From the NCBI GenBank assembly GCA_900545725.1, contig URAI01000024.1:1-27888 (forward strand): a stretch of 27,888 nucleotides of DNA, in the 5' to 3' direction. Shown here piece by piece: positions 17,524 to 25,459 of the stretch (the first letter of the stretch is position 1; every line of letters starts with the position of its first letter). The DNA comes from an uncultured Eubacterium sp. (GTDB lineage Bacteria > Bacillota > Clostridia > Lachnospirales > Lachnospiraceae). Under the pieces are notes generated by a model. It made no database searches. It worked only from the letters and a program-made list of their open reading frames with translations, and was not told the origin of the DNA. A program made the position numbers and the translations under genes.

Positions 17524-18306
17524 ATGATTACTAGTACAAGCAGCAGTCAGGTTAAACATGTGATACAGCTTCAAAAGAAAGCTAAAGTAAGAAAAGAATA
17601 CAAAGAATTTGTAGTTGAAGGCAATAAGATGGTTGCAGAAGCACCGGCAGACAGAATTGTTAAGGTATATGCTTCCGAGACATTTGCAGATATGAATGAA
17701 GCTTTTATAAGTGAACTTAATGTGGATACTAAGAAATATGAAGTTGTAAGTGATAATGTGTTTATGCAGATGTCGGATACAAGGACACCACAAGGAATAA
17801 TGGCAATTATTAAGATGGCACAGTATAGTATTTCCGATATTACAAAAGGTAATCCATTAATTATAGCAATAGAGAATCTTCAGGACCCAGGTAATCTTGG
17901 GACTATTATAAGAATGGGTGAGGGAGCCGGTGTCACCGGTGTTATTATGAGTGCAAATACGGTTGATATATATAATCCTAAGACTATACGTTCAACAATG
18001 GGTTCCGTATACAGGGTTCCGTTTATATATGAAAATGATTTTGCACAAGCTATTGATGGTATTAAGAAGCAGGGTGTTAAGGTGTTTGCAGCACATCTTA
18101 ATGGAAGTAATACATATACTAAAGAGGATTATACTGGTGCAAGCGCATTTCTTATAGGTAATGAGGGAAATGGACTTACAAATGCAATAACAGACAAGGC
18201 CGATGCTTTAATTAAAATACCAATGGAGGGTCAGGTTGAGTCGTTAAATGCGGCAATAGCCTGTACAATACTTACATATGAAGCTGTAAGACAGAGAAAT
18301 CTGTAA
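17524..18306 (+). CDS. SpoU/TrmH-family RNA 2'-O-methyltransferase
   Basis: A 260-residue SAM-dependent methyltransferase of the knotted SPOUT class, acting on ribose 2'-OH of rRNA or tRNA. An N-terminal substrate-binding domain (about 1-95, with KEFVVEGNKMV) precedes the catalytic domain. All three SpoU motifs are present: ENLQDPGNLGTIIRMGEGAG, FLIGNEGNGL and IPMEGQVESLNAAIACTILTYEAVRQR. I chose ATG 17524, with AGGAG 6 nt upstream; an in-frame TTG at 17473 has no ribosome site. The exact target base is not readable; members with this layout are often annotated as 23S rRNA methyltransferases. It probably shares a transcript with pfkA. Confidence 0.93.
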   Translation: MITSTSSSQVKHVIQLQKKAKVRKEYKEFVVEGNKMVAEAPADRIVKVYASETFADMNEAFISELNVDTKKYEVVSDNVFMQMSDTRTPQGIMAIIKMAQYSISDITKGNPLIIAIENLQDPGNLGTIIRMGEGAGVTGVIMSANTVDIYNPKTIRSTMGSVYRVPFIYENDFAQAIDGIKKQGVKVFAAHLNGSNTYTKEDYTGASAFLIGNEGNGLTNAITDKADALIKIPMEGQVESLNAAIACTILTYEAVRQRNL

Positions 18307-18402
18307 GAGTTATAGATTGTTAATAGCTATAAAACATATTTGTAATAAGTATATTGATTTTTAAGACTGTGACTATAAAACATGAAATATAGAGCTGTTG
18401 GA

Positions 18403-18450
18403 ATTAGAAATGTTATAGGATTCTTTATTAGAAATGTTATAGGATTCTTT
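18403..18450 (+). repeat. Perfect 24-bp tandem duplication
   Basis: Positions 18403-18426 are repeated exactly at 18427-18450 with no spacer (unit begins ATTAGAAATGTT and ends GGATTCTTT). The perfect identity suggests a recent slippage or duplication event. Confidence 0.9.
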
Positions 18451-18718
18451 AATGGAATGGTTTTGTATTTTACATTTTATGTAACAGTCTTTATTTTAGA
18501 AAAGGATATATATTTATACAATATAATAAACAATAATAGTAACAACAGAACGGTGAAAATTAACTTAAATGTTTATAATTGGATAATATTTAATTAATAT
18601 ATAATATATAAAGTTTATGTTTTGTTAATAAAATATAAGTATTGTTAATGATTGTAATATAACAGTCACAATTAAAAAAAGCGTGTAAGTCCAGTATATA
18701 TGCGATTTCTTAACAAAT

Positions 18719-18747
18719 TTGACAAAAATGCTTAACTTTGCTACAAT
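18719..18747 (+). promoter_or_regulatory. Consensus sigma-A promoter of the wall hydrolase gene
   Basis: -35 TTGACA (18719-18724), 17-nt spacer, -10 TACAAT (18742-18747). Transcription should start near 18754, giving a leader of about 70 nt. Confidence 0.85.
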
Positions 18748-18762
18748 ATGTCCGTAACAAAA

Positions 18763-18779
18763 TGTAACAGATTTGTAAC
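18763..18779 (+). promoter_or_regulatory. WalR-type box downstream of the hydrolase promoter
   Basis: TGTAAC (18763-18768), 5 nt, TGTAAC (18774-18779). This fits exactly the known WalR (YycF) consensus TGTWAH-N5-TGTWAH. A third GTAAC lies one turn upstream (18754-18758). The box starts around +10, a position from which binding would more likely repress than activate. The same stretch contains the dyad ACAAAATGT/ACATTTTGT. Confidence 0.65.
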
Positions 18780-18822
18780 ATTTTGTCAGACATTGAAGTG
18801 AATGTCGGAAAGGAAAGACTTT

Positions 18823-20016
18823 ATGAAACTTAGAAGTAGCAAAGCGGCGATGTACGCAGGAGTAGGAATGGTTATGGGACTTATCCCTATACTACCGGTG
18901 GCAGCCGACGCACAAACTACCTATGAGCAACAGCAAAGTACAATACTTGAATCAAATAACACAATACAGGCATCTTACACAGCTAATGTGTCAGATATAG
19001 TTGCAGCAGGTTATGAAGGAAACAACGAAACAGGAATTTTTAGTAACAAGGCTTTAAGCATTACAGGTCCATATATTGATATATATGCATTGAATAATGA
19101 CAATTCAGAAGTTGTAGGAAGACTTTATGAGAATAGTATAGTAGATACTATAGAAGTTGGAAAAGAATGGACTAAGCTTACATCAGGAAATGTTACAGGC
19201 TTTGTAAGAACAAAAACATTATGTTTCAATGAAGAAGCAGAGATTATTGCGGCAGAAAATGGCGGAGTACATGCAGATGTTATCGCAGATATTGCAGATG
19301 TATATGTACAGGCGGATACAAAAAGTGCAGTTATTTATAATGCGGCTAATAATGAAAGCTTTATGGTAGCAGGGTATAATGGAGATTATACAGCAGTTGT
19401 ATTGGCAGACGGAACAACAGGATATATTCCATCAGCGCTTGTATCTGTTGATTATGGTTTTGCATCAGCATATACTATAGCAGAGGCGCAGGCTAAGGAA
19501 GAAGCTGAAAGAATAGCAGCTGAGGAAGCAGAAGCAGCTAGAATAGCGGCGGAACAGGAAGCTGCAAGAATTGCAGAGGAAGAAGCGCAGAAAGCGGCAC
19601 AGGCAAATGCTACAGTAACATATAATTCCGGTATGTCAGTTACTGATGAAGAATTACTTATTCTTTCAACAGTTATTGACTGGGAAGCAGGCTGGGAAAG
19701 CTATGAAGGTAAGTTAGCAGTTGCTAATGTTGTCCTTAACAGAGTAAGAAGTGGTGCATATGGTGATTCAATCAAAGCAGTTGTATATGCTCCATATCAG
19801 TTCTCAGGTGTTACGGACGGAGCTGGTAATGTTTCATCAACATTTGCGGCAAGACTGGCAGCAGGACCTAGAACAGCTGAATGTACACAGGCAGCACTTG
19901 ATGCACTTTCAGGTGTTAATAATATTGGAAGCTATACTTCTTTCAGAGGATTATCAATAGCTAATTATTCATCATATTCAAGCTATATGATAATAGGTAA
20001 TCATTGTTTCTTCTAA
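18823..20016 (+). CDS. Secreted SleB-type cell wall hydrolase with SH3-like repeats
   Basis: A 397-residue exported protein that should cleave peptidoglycan outside the cell. A signal peptide covers residues 1-30 (cleavage after AADA). Two SH3-like domains follow (about 70-125 and 145-210, each with a TGFVRT or TGYIPS strand), then a charged Ala/Glu coiled-coil linker (about 220-262, AEAQAKEEAERIAAEEAEAA). The C-terminal 125 residues form the hydrolase_2 (SleB/CwlJ) domain, with the catalytic Glu in STVIDWEAGWESYEGK, NVVLNRVRSG, YAPYQFSGV and the final IIGNHCFF. I chose ATG 18823, with AAGGAAAG upstream, over ATG 18802, which would put charged residues before the signal. SH3 domains usually bind the wall. 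SleB relatives act in spore germination, but many Lachnospiraceae members are vegetative, and the WalR box supports a growth role. Confidence 0.93.
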   Translation: MKLRSSKAAMYAGVGMVMGLIPILPVAADAQTTYEQQQSTILESNNTIQASYTANVSDIVAAGYEGNNETGIFSNKALSITGPYIDIYALNNDNSEVVGRLYENSIVDTIEVGKEWTKLTSGNVTGFVRTKTLCFNEEAEIIAAENGGVHADVIADIADVYVQADTKSAVIYNAANNESFMVAGYNGDYTAVVLADGTTGYIPSALVSVDYGFASAYTIAEAQAKEEAERIAAEEAEAARIAAEQEAARIAEEEAQKAAQANATVTYNSGMSVTDEELLILSTVIDWEAGWESYEGKLAVANVVLNRVRSGAYGDSIKAVVYAPYQFSGVTDGAGNVSSTFAARLAAGPRTAECTQAALDALSGVNNIGSYTSFRGLSIANYSSYSSYMIIGNHCFF

Positions 20017-20453
20017 TTATGAATTTAACAGAATAGATATTATTGCAGGAGATAAACAGGCAGTAGTTTATATTATATATAAGAGACTGCCGCATTAAAA
20101 AAATTATACAGAATATAGATATTTAATTGGTAAATAAGCTTATGTTTATGTATGATTTTTCATTAATGCGGCAGTCTTATTTTTATATTATGAAAAATCG
20201 TATAACTGCAGGATTCTATATAAAATTCTGCCGGCTGTATATATTAGGTTGGGGGCAAGGACCACCACTCATGATATCATGTGTATGTAAATTAAATAAA
20301 CTTCCGGGATTACAAGGGTTGTAATAACACAATTTATGATATAAAATATAAGAATACTGCGTTATATACATAATTCCGTATTATTTTTATATGGACTGTT
20401 ATATGAGAGTATAAAGATAATGATTAAGTATTCAGAAATGGAGATTATTTGAT
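20017..20453 (+). other. Hydrolase-argF intergenic region
   Basis: No gene is supported; short open frames here lack ribosome sites. It holds the long-loop terminator at 20084-20177, a small hairpin near 20205-20230 (GCAGGATT with AATTCTGC) and a G-rich patch near 20250. An argF promoter and arginine-repressor sites would be expected here, but I could not identify them with confidence. Confidence 0.5.
20084..20177 (+). terminator. Terminator-like hairpin with a 15-bp stem and a 64-nt loop
   Basis: AGACTGCCGCATTAA (20084-20098) pairs perfectly with 20163-20177, followed by TATTTTTATATT. The loop of 64 nt is far longer than in ordinary terminators. It follows the hydrolase gene. Confidence 0.65.
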
Positions 20454-21446
20454 ATGGATTTAAAGGGAAGAGATTTTTTAACACTTAAGGATTATACACC
20501 AGAAGAGATAGAATATCTTATCGGGCTTGCAGCAAAGCTTAAAGATATGAAGAAGAAAGGGATAGTAGAACAGCCATTATTAGGAAAAAATGTTGCACTT
20601 ATATTTGAAAAGACAAGCACAAGAACACGTTGTTCATTTGAAGTAGCAGCACATGACCTTGGCATGGGAGTTACATATCTTGACCCGGCTGGTTCACAGA
20701 TTGGAAAGAAAGAAAGCATAGCTGATACAGCAAGAGTTCTTTGTACTATGTTTGAAGGTATAGAATACAGAGGTTTTGGACAGGAGATAGTAGAAGACCT
20801 TGCAAAATATTCATCAGTGCCGGTATGGAATGGTCTTACTAATGAATATCATCCAACACAGATGCTTGCAGATATGCTTACAATTAAGGAAAAGCTTGGA
20901 CGGTTAAAGGGCGTTAAGTTTGTATACATGGGTGATGCAAGATATAATATGGGTAATTCACTTATGATTGTATGCGCTAAGCTTGGACTTCATTTTACAG
21001 CATGTACAGCTAAGGAGTATTTTCCTAATGAAGAGCTGGTTGCACAGTGCAAGCAGTGGGCTAAAGAAAGCGGCGGTTCTGTAACACTTTCAGAAGATGT
21101 TAAGAGTGCAACCAGGGATGCGGATGTATTATATACAGATGTATGGGTATCAATGGGTGAGCCTGATGAAGTATGGGAAGAAAGAATCAATGCCCTTAAG
21201 CCATATCAGGTTAATAAGGCCGTTATGGATAATGCAGCAGAAGGCGCTATATTTATGCATTGTCTTCCTGCTTTCCATGATTTAAAGACTAAGATAGGCA
21301 AACAGATACATGATAAATTCGGAATTGATGAGATGGAAGTAACTGACGAAGTGTTTGAATCAGAGCAGTCAGTTGTATTTGATGAGGCAGAGAACCGTAT
21401 GCATACAATTAAGGCGGTAATGGCAGCTACTCTTGGCGCATATTAA
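20454..21446 (+). CDS. argF: Ornithine carbamoyltransferase
   Basis: Joins ornithine and carbamoyl phosphate to citrulline in arginine synthesis, or runs the reverse reaction in arginine breakdown. The 330 residues are standard. It carries the carbamoyl-phosphate loop STRTRCSFE (about 55-63), the HPTQ motif in EYHPTQMLADML, DVWVSMGEP and the ornithine-binding cysteine motif FMHCLPAFHD near residue 270. These are ornithine, not aspartate, carbamoyltransferase motifs. GGAG lies 10 nt before the ATG. There is no arginine deiminase or carbamate kinase gene beside it, so the anabolic name is a default; the sequence alone does not exclude the catabolic role (arcB). It starts a run of closely spaced plus-strand genes reaching dusB. 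Confidence 0.97.
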   Translation: MDLKGRDFLTLKDYTPEEIEYLIGLAAKLKDMKKKGIVEQPLLGKNVALIFEKTSTRTRCSFEVAAHDLGMGVTYLDPAGSQIGKKESIADTARVLCTMFEGIEYRGFGQEIVEDLAKYSSVPVWNGLTNEYHPTQMLADMLTIKEKLGRLKGVKFVYMGDARYNMGNSLMIVCAKLGLHFTACTAKEYFPNEELVAQCKQWAKESGGSVTLSEDVKSATRDADVLYTDVWVSMGEPDEVWEERINALKPYQVNKAVMDNAAEGAIFMHCLPAFHDLKTKIGKQIHDKFGIDEMEVTDEVFESEQSVVFDEAENRMHTIKAVMAATLGAY

Positions 21447-21521
21447 TTGGAACAGGTGGCTTATTATGTCTGCCGTATTTAGCTGACAATTAAAGTGAGT
21501 TGTAACAGAAATGGAGAATTT

Positions 21522-21815
21522 ATGTATTATACAACAAGTGGAGCTTATCGTAAGAGTAAGATGGTAATAGATTATATTAATATTGCACTTACAGCAGTGA
21601 TTGGTGTTATATTTGTAATAATCTTATTCTTAAGGAGCAGAAGCGGAGTCCTTTTTCCAATAGAGTTTTTTGCAGGAGCTGTACTGAATGGTCTTAGTGC
21701 GGTTAAAAACTTTATGAATAAGAAGAGACTCGCAGGAATAGTTCTTATTCTCGTGACATTAATACTGGCTATGATGTCGCTTGTAACATTAATTATATTT
21801 TTAAGGTCAGTATAG
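21522..21815 (+). CDS. Small membrane protein of unknown function
   Basis: A 97-residue protein with three predicted membrane segments: about 15-37 (MVIDYINIALTAVIGVIFVI), 43-60 and 70-95, separated by short basic loops (LRSRSG, MNKKRL). I chose ATG 21522, with GGAG 5 nt upstream, over an upstream in-frame GTG at 21495. I do not recognise a characterised family. It sits 75 nt after argF and 32 nt before birA, in what looks like one transcript. Its coding status is supported by the ribosome site, the clean hydrophobic pattern and the tight spacing. Confidence 0.75.
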   Translation: MYYTTSGAYRKSKMVIDYINIALTAVIGVIFVIILFLRSRSGVLFPIEFFAGAVLNGLSAVKNFMNKKRLAGIVLILVTLILAMMSLVTLIIFLRSV

Positions 21816-21847
21816 AATTTACTGATATTCAGGAGAAATGAAACGCC

Positions 21848-22843
21848 ATGAAAACAAAAATTTTAAAAAAGCTTCGTAATTCAGAGGATTATATTTCCGG
21901 TCAGAGTCTGTGCAAAGAGCTTGGGGTATCAAGAACTGCTATATGGAAGGTTATTAACCAGTTAAAGGAAGAGGGCTATGTATTTGATGCTATACAGAAT
22001 AAGGGGTATAAGATATCAGAGTATCCCGATCTGATTACTAAGAGTGAGATAGAAAGCCAGCTTGATGATAACAATGTAATAAAGGCTGTACAATTTTTTG
22101 ATGAGACTGATTCTACTAATACACAGGCTAAGCTGTATGCTGAAAAGGGTGCAGCGGATGGAACATTATTCGTTGCGGAAAAACAGGAGGACGGAAGAGG
22201 AAGAAGAGGTCATGGCTGGATATCACCATCAGGCAGTGGAATATGGATGACTTTGTTGTTAAGGCCTGACATAGAGCCTGTCAATGCCTCAATGCTTACA
22301 ATAGTATCAGCGATGGCCGTGACTGACGCGGTTAAAAAAGAAGCTGAGACTGAGGGTGTTCCACTTGAGTGTCAGATAAAATGGCCTAACGATGTTGTCG
22401 TCAATAAGAAAAAAGTCTGTGGAATATTAACTGAGATGAGTGCCCAGATGGATGTTGTCAATTATGTTGTAATAGGAATAGGAATTAATGTTAATACGAC
22501 TGAATTTGATGAATCCATAAAGGCAACAGCATCTTCGTTATATGTAGAAACAGGAAAGCATTTTAAAAGAAGCAGGCTTATTAAGTACTTTTCGGAATCA
22601 TTTACAAAATACTATGACAGGTTTATGAAGACACAGAATCTTTCAGACCTTAAAGATGATTATAACAGTATGCTTGCTAATAAGAATAATATAGTAAAGA
22701 TAATTAACAGAGAAGAGACATTTACCGGTACGGCACTTGGAATTGATGATAAGGGTGAGCTTGAAGTGGTAAGAGAAGATGGCAGCCATACAATGATAGT
22801 ATCAGGTGAAGTATCAGTGAGAGGATTATATGGATATGTTTAA
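21848..22843 (+). CDS. birA: Bifunctional biotin-protein ligase / biotin operon repressor
   Basis: Activates biotin to biotinyl-AMP and attaches it to carboxylases; with the N-terminal DNA-binding domain it also represses biotin genes. The 331 residues begin with a winged helix-turn-helix (about 15-60, ISGQSLCKELGVSRTAIWKVINQLKEEGY). The ligase core has ETDSTNTQAK, the biotinyl-AMP loop GRGRRGHGW and KWPNDVVVNKKKVCGILTE, followed by the small C-terminal SH3-like domain (VKIINREETFTGTALGID). AGGAG is 12 nt before the ATG, a long spacing. The last 14 nt overlap the next gene. The DNA-binding domain makes this a likely regulator of the bioB operator at 25369-25401. Confidence 0.96.
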   Translation: MKTKILKKLRNSEDYISGQSLCKELGVSRTAIWKVINQLKEEGYVFDAIQNKGYKISEYPDLITKSEIESQLDDNNVIKAVQFFDETDSTNTQAKLYAEKGAADGTLFVAEKQEDGRGRRGHGWISPSGSGIWMTLLLRPDIEPVNASMLTIVSAMAVTDAVKKEAETEGVPLECQIKWPNDVVVNKKKVCGILTEMSAQMDVVNYVVIGIGINVNTTEFDESIKATASSLYVETGKHFKRSRLIKYFSESFTKYYDRFMKTQNLSDLKDDYNSMLANKNNIVKIINREETFTGTALGIDDKGELEVVREDGSHTMIVSGEVSVRGLYGYV

Positions 22844-23165
22844 TGAAAATGAAGTATTATGTGCTTCAAGCGCGTATGAGAAGAAGTTTTATCTTAATGA
22901 GAATTTTGACAGACTTCCGGAAGACATAAAAAAGGAGCTTAAGATAATGTGTGTGCTTTTTACCGAAGAGGTGGGAGGTATATTAAGTCTTGAGTTTGAT
23001 GAGAGTGGAACACTTTTATTTAAGACAGAGGCGGATGAGGGAGATATTTTATATGATGATATTGCATGTGGTATGCTTATAAAGAAGCTACAGTATGAAA
23101 AGAGAGAACTGTTAGAATCATTAGAGATGTTTTATAAAGTATTTTTTCTGGGAGAAGATGTATAA
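22830..23165 (+). CDS. Conserved short acidic protein, function unknown
   Basis: A 111-residue cytoplasmic protein, strongly acidic, with no membrane segment or catalytic motif that I can recognise. It starts inside birA (14-nt overlap, GAGG 5 nt before the ATG; a second ATG lies two codons later) and ends 2 nt before dusB, so the three genes are translationally linked. A similar short protein between birA and dusB is, to my recollection, typical of Lachnospiraceae, where it carries only a domain-of-unknown-function label. Co-occurrence with DusB hints at a translation-related role, but this is inference from position only. Confidence 0.8.
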   Translation: MDMFNENEVLCASSAYEKKFYLNENFDRLPEDIKKELKIMCVLFTEEVGGILSLEFDESGTLLFKTEADEGDILYDDIACGMLIKKLQYEKRELLESLEMFYKVFFLGEDV

Positions 23166-23167
23166 CT

Positions 23168-24130
23168 ATGAAGATTGGAAATGTAAATATTGACAATAAT
23201 GTAGTATTGGCTCCAATGGCAGGTGTAACAGACCTGCCATTTCGTCTGTTATGTAAGGAAATGGGTTGTGGACTGTTATATACAGAGATGGTGAGTGCAA
23301 AGGCTATATTATATAATAATAAAAATACAGAAGCACTGCTTGAGGTTACACCACAGGAAAATCCTATATCTGTGCAGCTCTTCGGTTCAGACCCGCAGAT
23401 AATGGCGGATATAGCAAAGAGAATAGAGGAAAGACCATTTGATATAATAGATGTTAATATGGGATGTCCTGTGCCTAAAGTAGTTAATAATGGTGAAGGT
23501 TCGGCACTTATGAAAAATCCAATACTTATCGGAAAGATAGTAGAGGCCATGGCAAATGCTGTAAAAAAACCTGTGACGGTTAAGATAAGGTCAGGATTTA
23601 ATGATGAGTGTATCAATGCACCCGAGATAGCACATATAGTCCAGGAATCCGGCGGCGCAGCGGTAGCTGTACATGGTAGGACAAGAGAGCAGTATTACAG
23701 TGGACATGCCGACTGGGACGTTATAAGAAGAGTTAAGGAAGCTGTAAGCATACCTGTTATAGGTAATGGTGATATTTTAACAGGTGAAGATGCTGTTAAG
23801 ATGTTTAATATGACAGGGTGTGATGCTGTAATGATAGGCAGGGGTTCAAGAGGCAATCCATGGATATTCAGACAGATTAGCGGATATCTTAAGAATGGAA
23901 AACTGATAGAAAAACCTGATACTGATGAAGTATGTGATATGATACTTCGTCATGCACGTATGCTTATAGAAGCTAAAGGGGAGTATATAGGCATCAGGGA
24001 GATGAGAAAGCACTTTGCGTGGTATACAGCAGGAATGAAACATTCAGCTTCGTTAAGAAATGAGGTCAATCTGACAGAAAGCTATGAGCAGTTAGAGGAA
24101 TTGGTTACTCTTATAAAACAGAGAGGATAG
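23168..24130 (+). CDS. dusB: tRNA-dihydrouridine synthase
   Basis: An FMN enzyme that reduces specific uridines in tRNA to dihydrouridine. The 320 residues show the full Dus pattern: APMAGVTDLPFRLLCKEMG at the N-terminus, DVNMGCPVPKVVNNGEGSALM with the catalytic Cys near residue 100, VKIRSGF, VHGRTREQYYSGHADW, and the FMN phosphate site NGDILTGEDAV with MIGRGSRGNPWIF. A C-terminal helical domain completes it. The start ATG is 2 nt past the upstream stop; GGGAG lies 13 nt before it. It ends the argF-dusB gene run; the long hairpin at 24217-24274 follows. In many relatives greA and lysS follow dusB, but here bioB lies downstream in the opposite direction. Confidence 0.96.
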   Translation: MKIGNVNIDNNVVLAPMAGVTDLPFRLLCKEMGCGLLYTEMVSAKAILYNNKNTEALLEVTPQENPISVQLFGSDPQIMADIAKRIEERPFDIIDVNMGCPVPKVVNNGEGSALMKNPILIGKIVEAMANAVKKPVTVKIRSGFNDECINAPEIAHIVQESGGAAVAVHGRTREQYYSGHADWDVIRRVKEAVSIPVIGNGDILTGEDAVKMFNMTGCDAVMIGRGSRGNPWIFRQISGYLKNGKLIEKPDTDEVCDMILRHARMLIEAKGEYIGIREMRKHFAWYTAGMKHSASLRNEVNLTESYEQLEELVTLIKQRG

Positions 24131-24216
24131 ATAAACGCTTCATGGTATTCATAGATAGAATAATCGGGCTATAAATATAAAATATCCGGCATATAATTTT
24201 TGGGAATATAGAGTGA

Positions 24217-24274
24217 CAGCCAGGGATTGTTACGTGATATAAGTTGTTTAATATCACATAACAATCCCTGGCTG
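24217..24274. terminator. Long hairpin (24-bp stem) between dusB and bioB
   Basis: 24217-24240 pairs with 24251-24274 around a 10-nt loop, with one C-A mismatch. A T6 run lies 10 nt further on (24284-24289). It sits between convergent genes and probably terminates dusB transcripts; on the minus strand no U-tract follows. Confidence 0.65.
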
Positions 24275-24318
24275 ACTAATATCCTTTTTTGATATTTTAA
24301 CATTGAATAAAATACAAG

Positions 24319-25296
24319 CTATGCAGATTCTATATCATAAGTAAATCCTGCATCTTCAATTGTCTTAATAGTATCTTTAACACCCTGACCATTTTCAGTA
24401 AGATAACCAGAAGCAAATATGGAGTTAACTATACTTAACAGACGTTTTTCCTCGCCTTTAAAGTATACTTCACGTCCGGCGGCACAGCGTATATCAGAGC
24501 GTGGAATAAGAAGTCTTGCAAGAGAAAGAACTTTAAGGCCATACTGTGTAGTAAGTCCTGATGTATCTTTATTTTCAAGAGGAGTTCCCTTGATAGGAAG
24601 AAGAAAGTTGATTGGAACGGCCTCGGGATTAATCTCTTTAAGTTCAAAGAGCATATCAACTACATCTTCTTTGCTTTCACCAAGACCTATAATACCTCCG
24701 CTGCATATTTCAAAACCAAGTTTTTGCAGCATATGTATATTATCAACACGCTGGTCATAGGTGTGTGTGGAGCATATATTTTTATAAAAGGACCGGCTGC
24801 TGTTAAGATTGTGATTAATACGGTCAAGACCGGCTTCTTTTAACATTATTGCCTGCTTTTCAGTAAGGAATCCAATAGAACAGCAAAGATGTGTTCCGGT
24901 CTGTTTCATCCTGCGTATCTTTCCGGCAAGCTCTTCAATCTCGGAATCATTGAATTTCATTCCGCTAAGTCCAATGCAATGTCTTGCAAAGTGATGTTCA
25001 TTTACAAAATCATTATCTTTATAGAGTTTTTCGTCAGATACCCAGCGGTATTTATCTATATCAGCACTTGAACGGCATGACTGGGCACAATAGGCACAAT
25101 CCTGTGAACAGTTACCACTTCTGGCATTGGTAAGAAGATGTATTCCAACCTTGTTGCCTTTATACTTTCTTCTTAACTTTTCTGCATATGATATAAGAGT
25201 GTCTAATTCTTCATCCGGCAGATTTAAAATATCAAGAGCTTCTTCTCTTGTGATAACAGGATCATTACCATCTGTAAATTTATCCTTTAAAAACAT
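24319..25296 (-). CDS. bioB: Biotin synthase (radical SAM)
   Basis: Inserts sulfur into dethiobiotin to make biotin. The 325 residues fit the family. The radical-SAM cluster motif is NCSQDCAYC (Cys63, 67, 70). The cysteines expected to hold the sacrificial [2Fe-2S] cluster are also present: Cys107 in RHCIGLSG, Cys138 in HLCCSIG and Cys198 in EICSGGIIGLGE, with the matching arginine in RCAAGRE. NHNLNSS is the substrate-binding Asn motif. AGGAGG precedes the ATG by 8 nt. No other biotin biosynthesis gene is near, so dethiobiotin may be imported or made from genes elsewhere. The -35 lies inside a perfect palindrome that fits a BirA operator. BirA is encoded 2.5 kb away. Confidence 0.96.
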   Translation of the reverse strand: MFLKDKFTDGNDPVITREEALDILNLPDEELDTLISYAEKLRRKYKGNKVGIHLLTNARSGNCSQDCAYCAQSCRSSADIDKYRWVSDEKLYKDNDFVNEHHFARHCIGLSGMKFNDSEIEELAGKIRRMKQTGTHLCCSIGFLTEKQAIMLKEAGLDRINHNLNSSRSFYKNICSTHTYDQRVDNIHMLQKLGFEICSGGIIGLGESKEDVVDMLFELKEINPEAVPINFLLPIKGTPLENKDTSGLTTQYGLKVLSLARLLIPRSDIRCAAGREVYFKGEEKRLLSIVNSIFASGYLTENGQGVKDTIKTIEDAGFTYDIESA

Positions 25297-25347
25297 TATG
25301 TAGTCCTCCTTTAATGATGTTAATTGACGAAAAAAATCATTAAGGAA

Positions 25348-25376
25348 ACTTTATCATTTATACACAATAATGTCAA
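25348..25376 (-). promoter_or_regulatory. bioB: Predicted bioB promoter
   Basis: On the minus strand: perfect -35 TTGACA (25371-25376), 17-nt spacer, -10 TAAAGT (25348-25353, four of six matches). The -35 lies within the left arm of the palindrome at 25369-25401, so repressor binding would block it. Confidence 0.55.
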
Positions 25377-25401
25377 CTCATAAAATATAAAGGTTGACAT
25401 T
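25369..25401. promoter_or_regulatory. Predicted BirA operator upstream of bioB
   Basis: A perfect inverted repeat: AATGTCAAC (25369-25377), 15 nt, GTTGACATT (25393-25401). Length and spacing match the known BirA box form (arms ending in AAC/GTT around about 15 nt). It covers the bioB -35 and lies about 60 nt before the divergent receptor gene. Confidence 0.75.
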
Positions 25402-25459
25402 GCTGTAATTCTATGAAATTGTTATTTATTTTACAAGGTTAAGTGATTTTGTAAAGGCA

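Larger units (their letters stand above)
18307..18822 (+). other. Non-coding region upstream of the wall hydrolase gene
   Basis: About 500 nt, mostly very A+T-rich. It holds a perfect 24-bp tandem duplication (18403-18450), a sigma-A promoter (18719-18747), a WalR-type box (18763-18779) and a small hairpin GACATT/AATGTC (18789-18806) in the leader. A 71-codon open frame at 18382-18597 has no ribosome site and biased composition, and I do not call it a gene. Confidence 0.6.

Noticed and set aside
18382..18597. A 71-codon open frame before the wall hydrolase gene
   Set aside because: It has no ribosome site, is dominated by Asn, Ile and Tyr as expected of A+T-rich DNA, and its only pattern comes from the 24-bp duplication.
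20245..20290. G-rich patch before argF considered as a riboswitch
   Set aside because: It has no recognisable paired core and no terminator or ribosome-site sequestering hairpin before argF.
20127..20324. A 65-codon open frame after the wall hydrolase gene
   Set aside because: It begins inside the loop of the terminator-like hairpin, runs through its right arm and has no ribosome site.
23077..23616. A 179-codon open frame antisense to dusB
   Set aside because: It lies opposite a well-supported gene and shows no motif.
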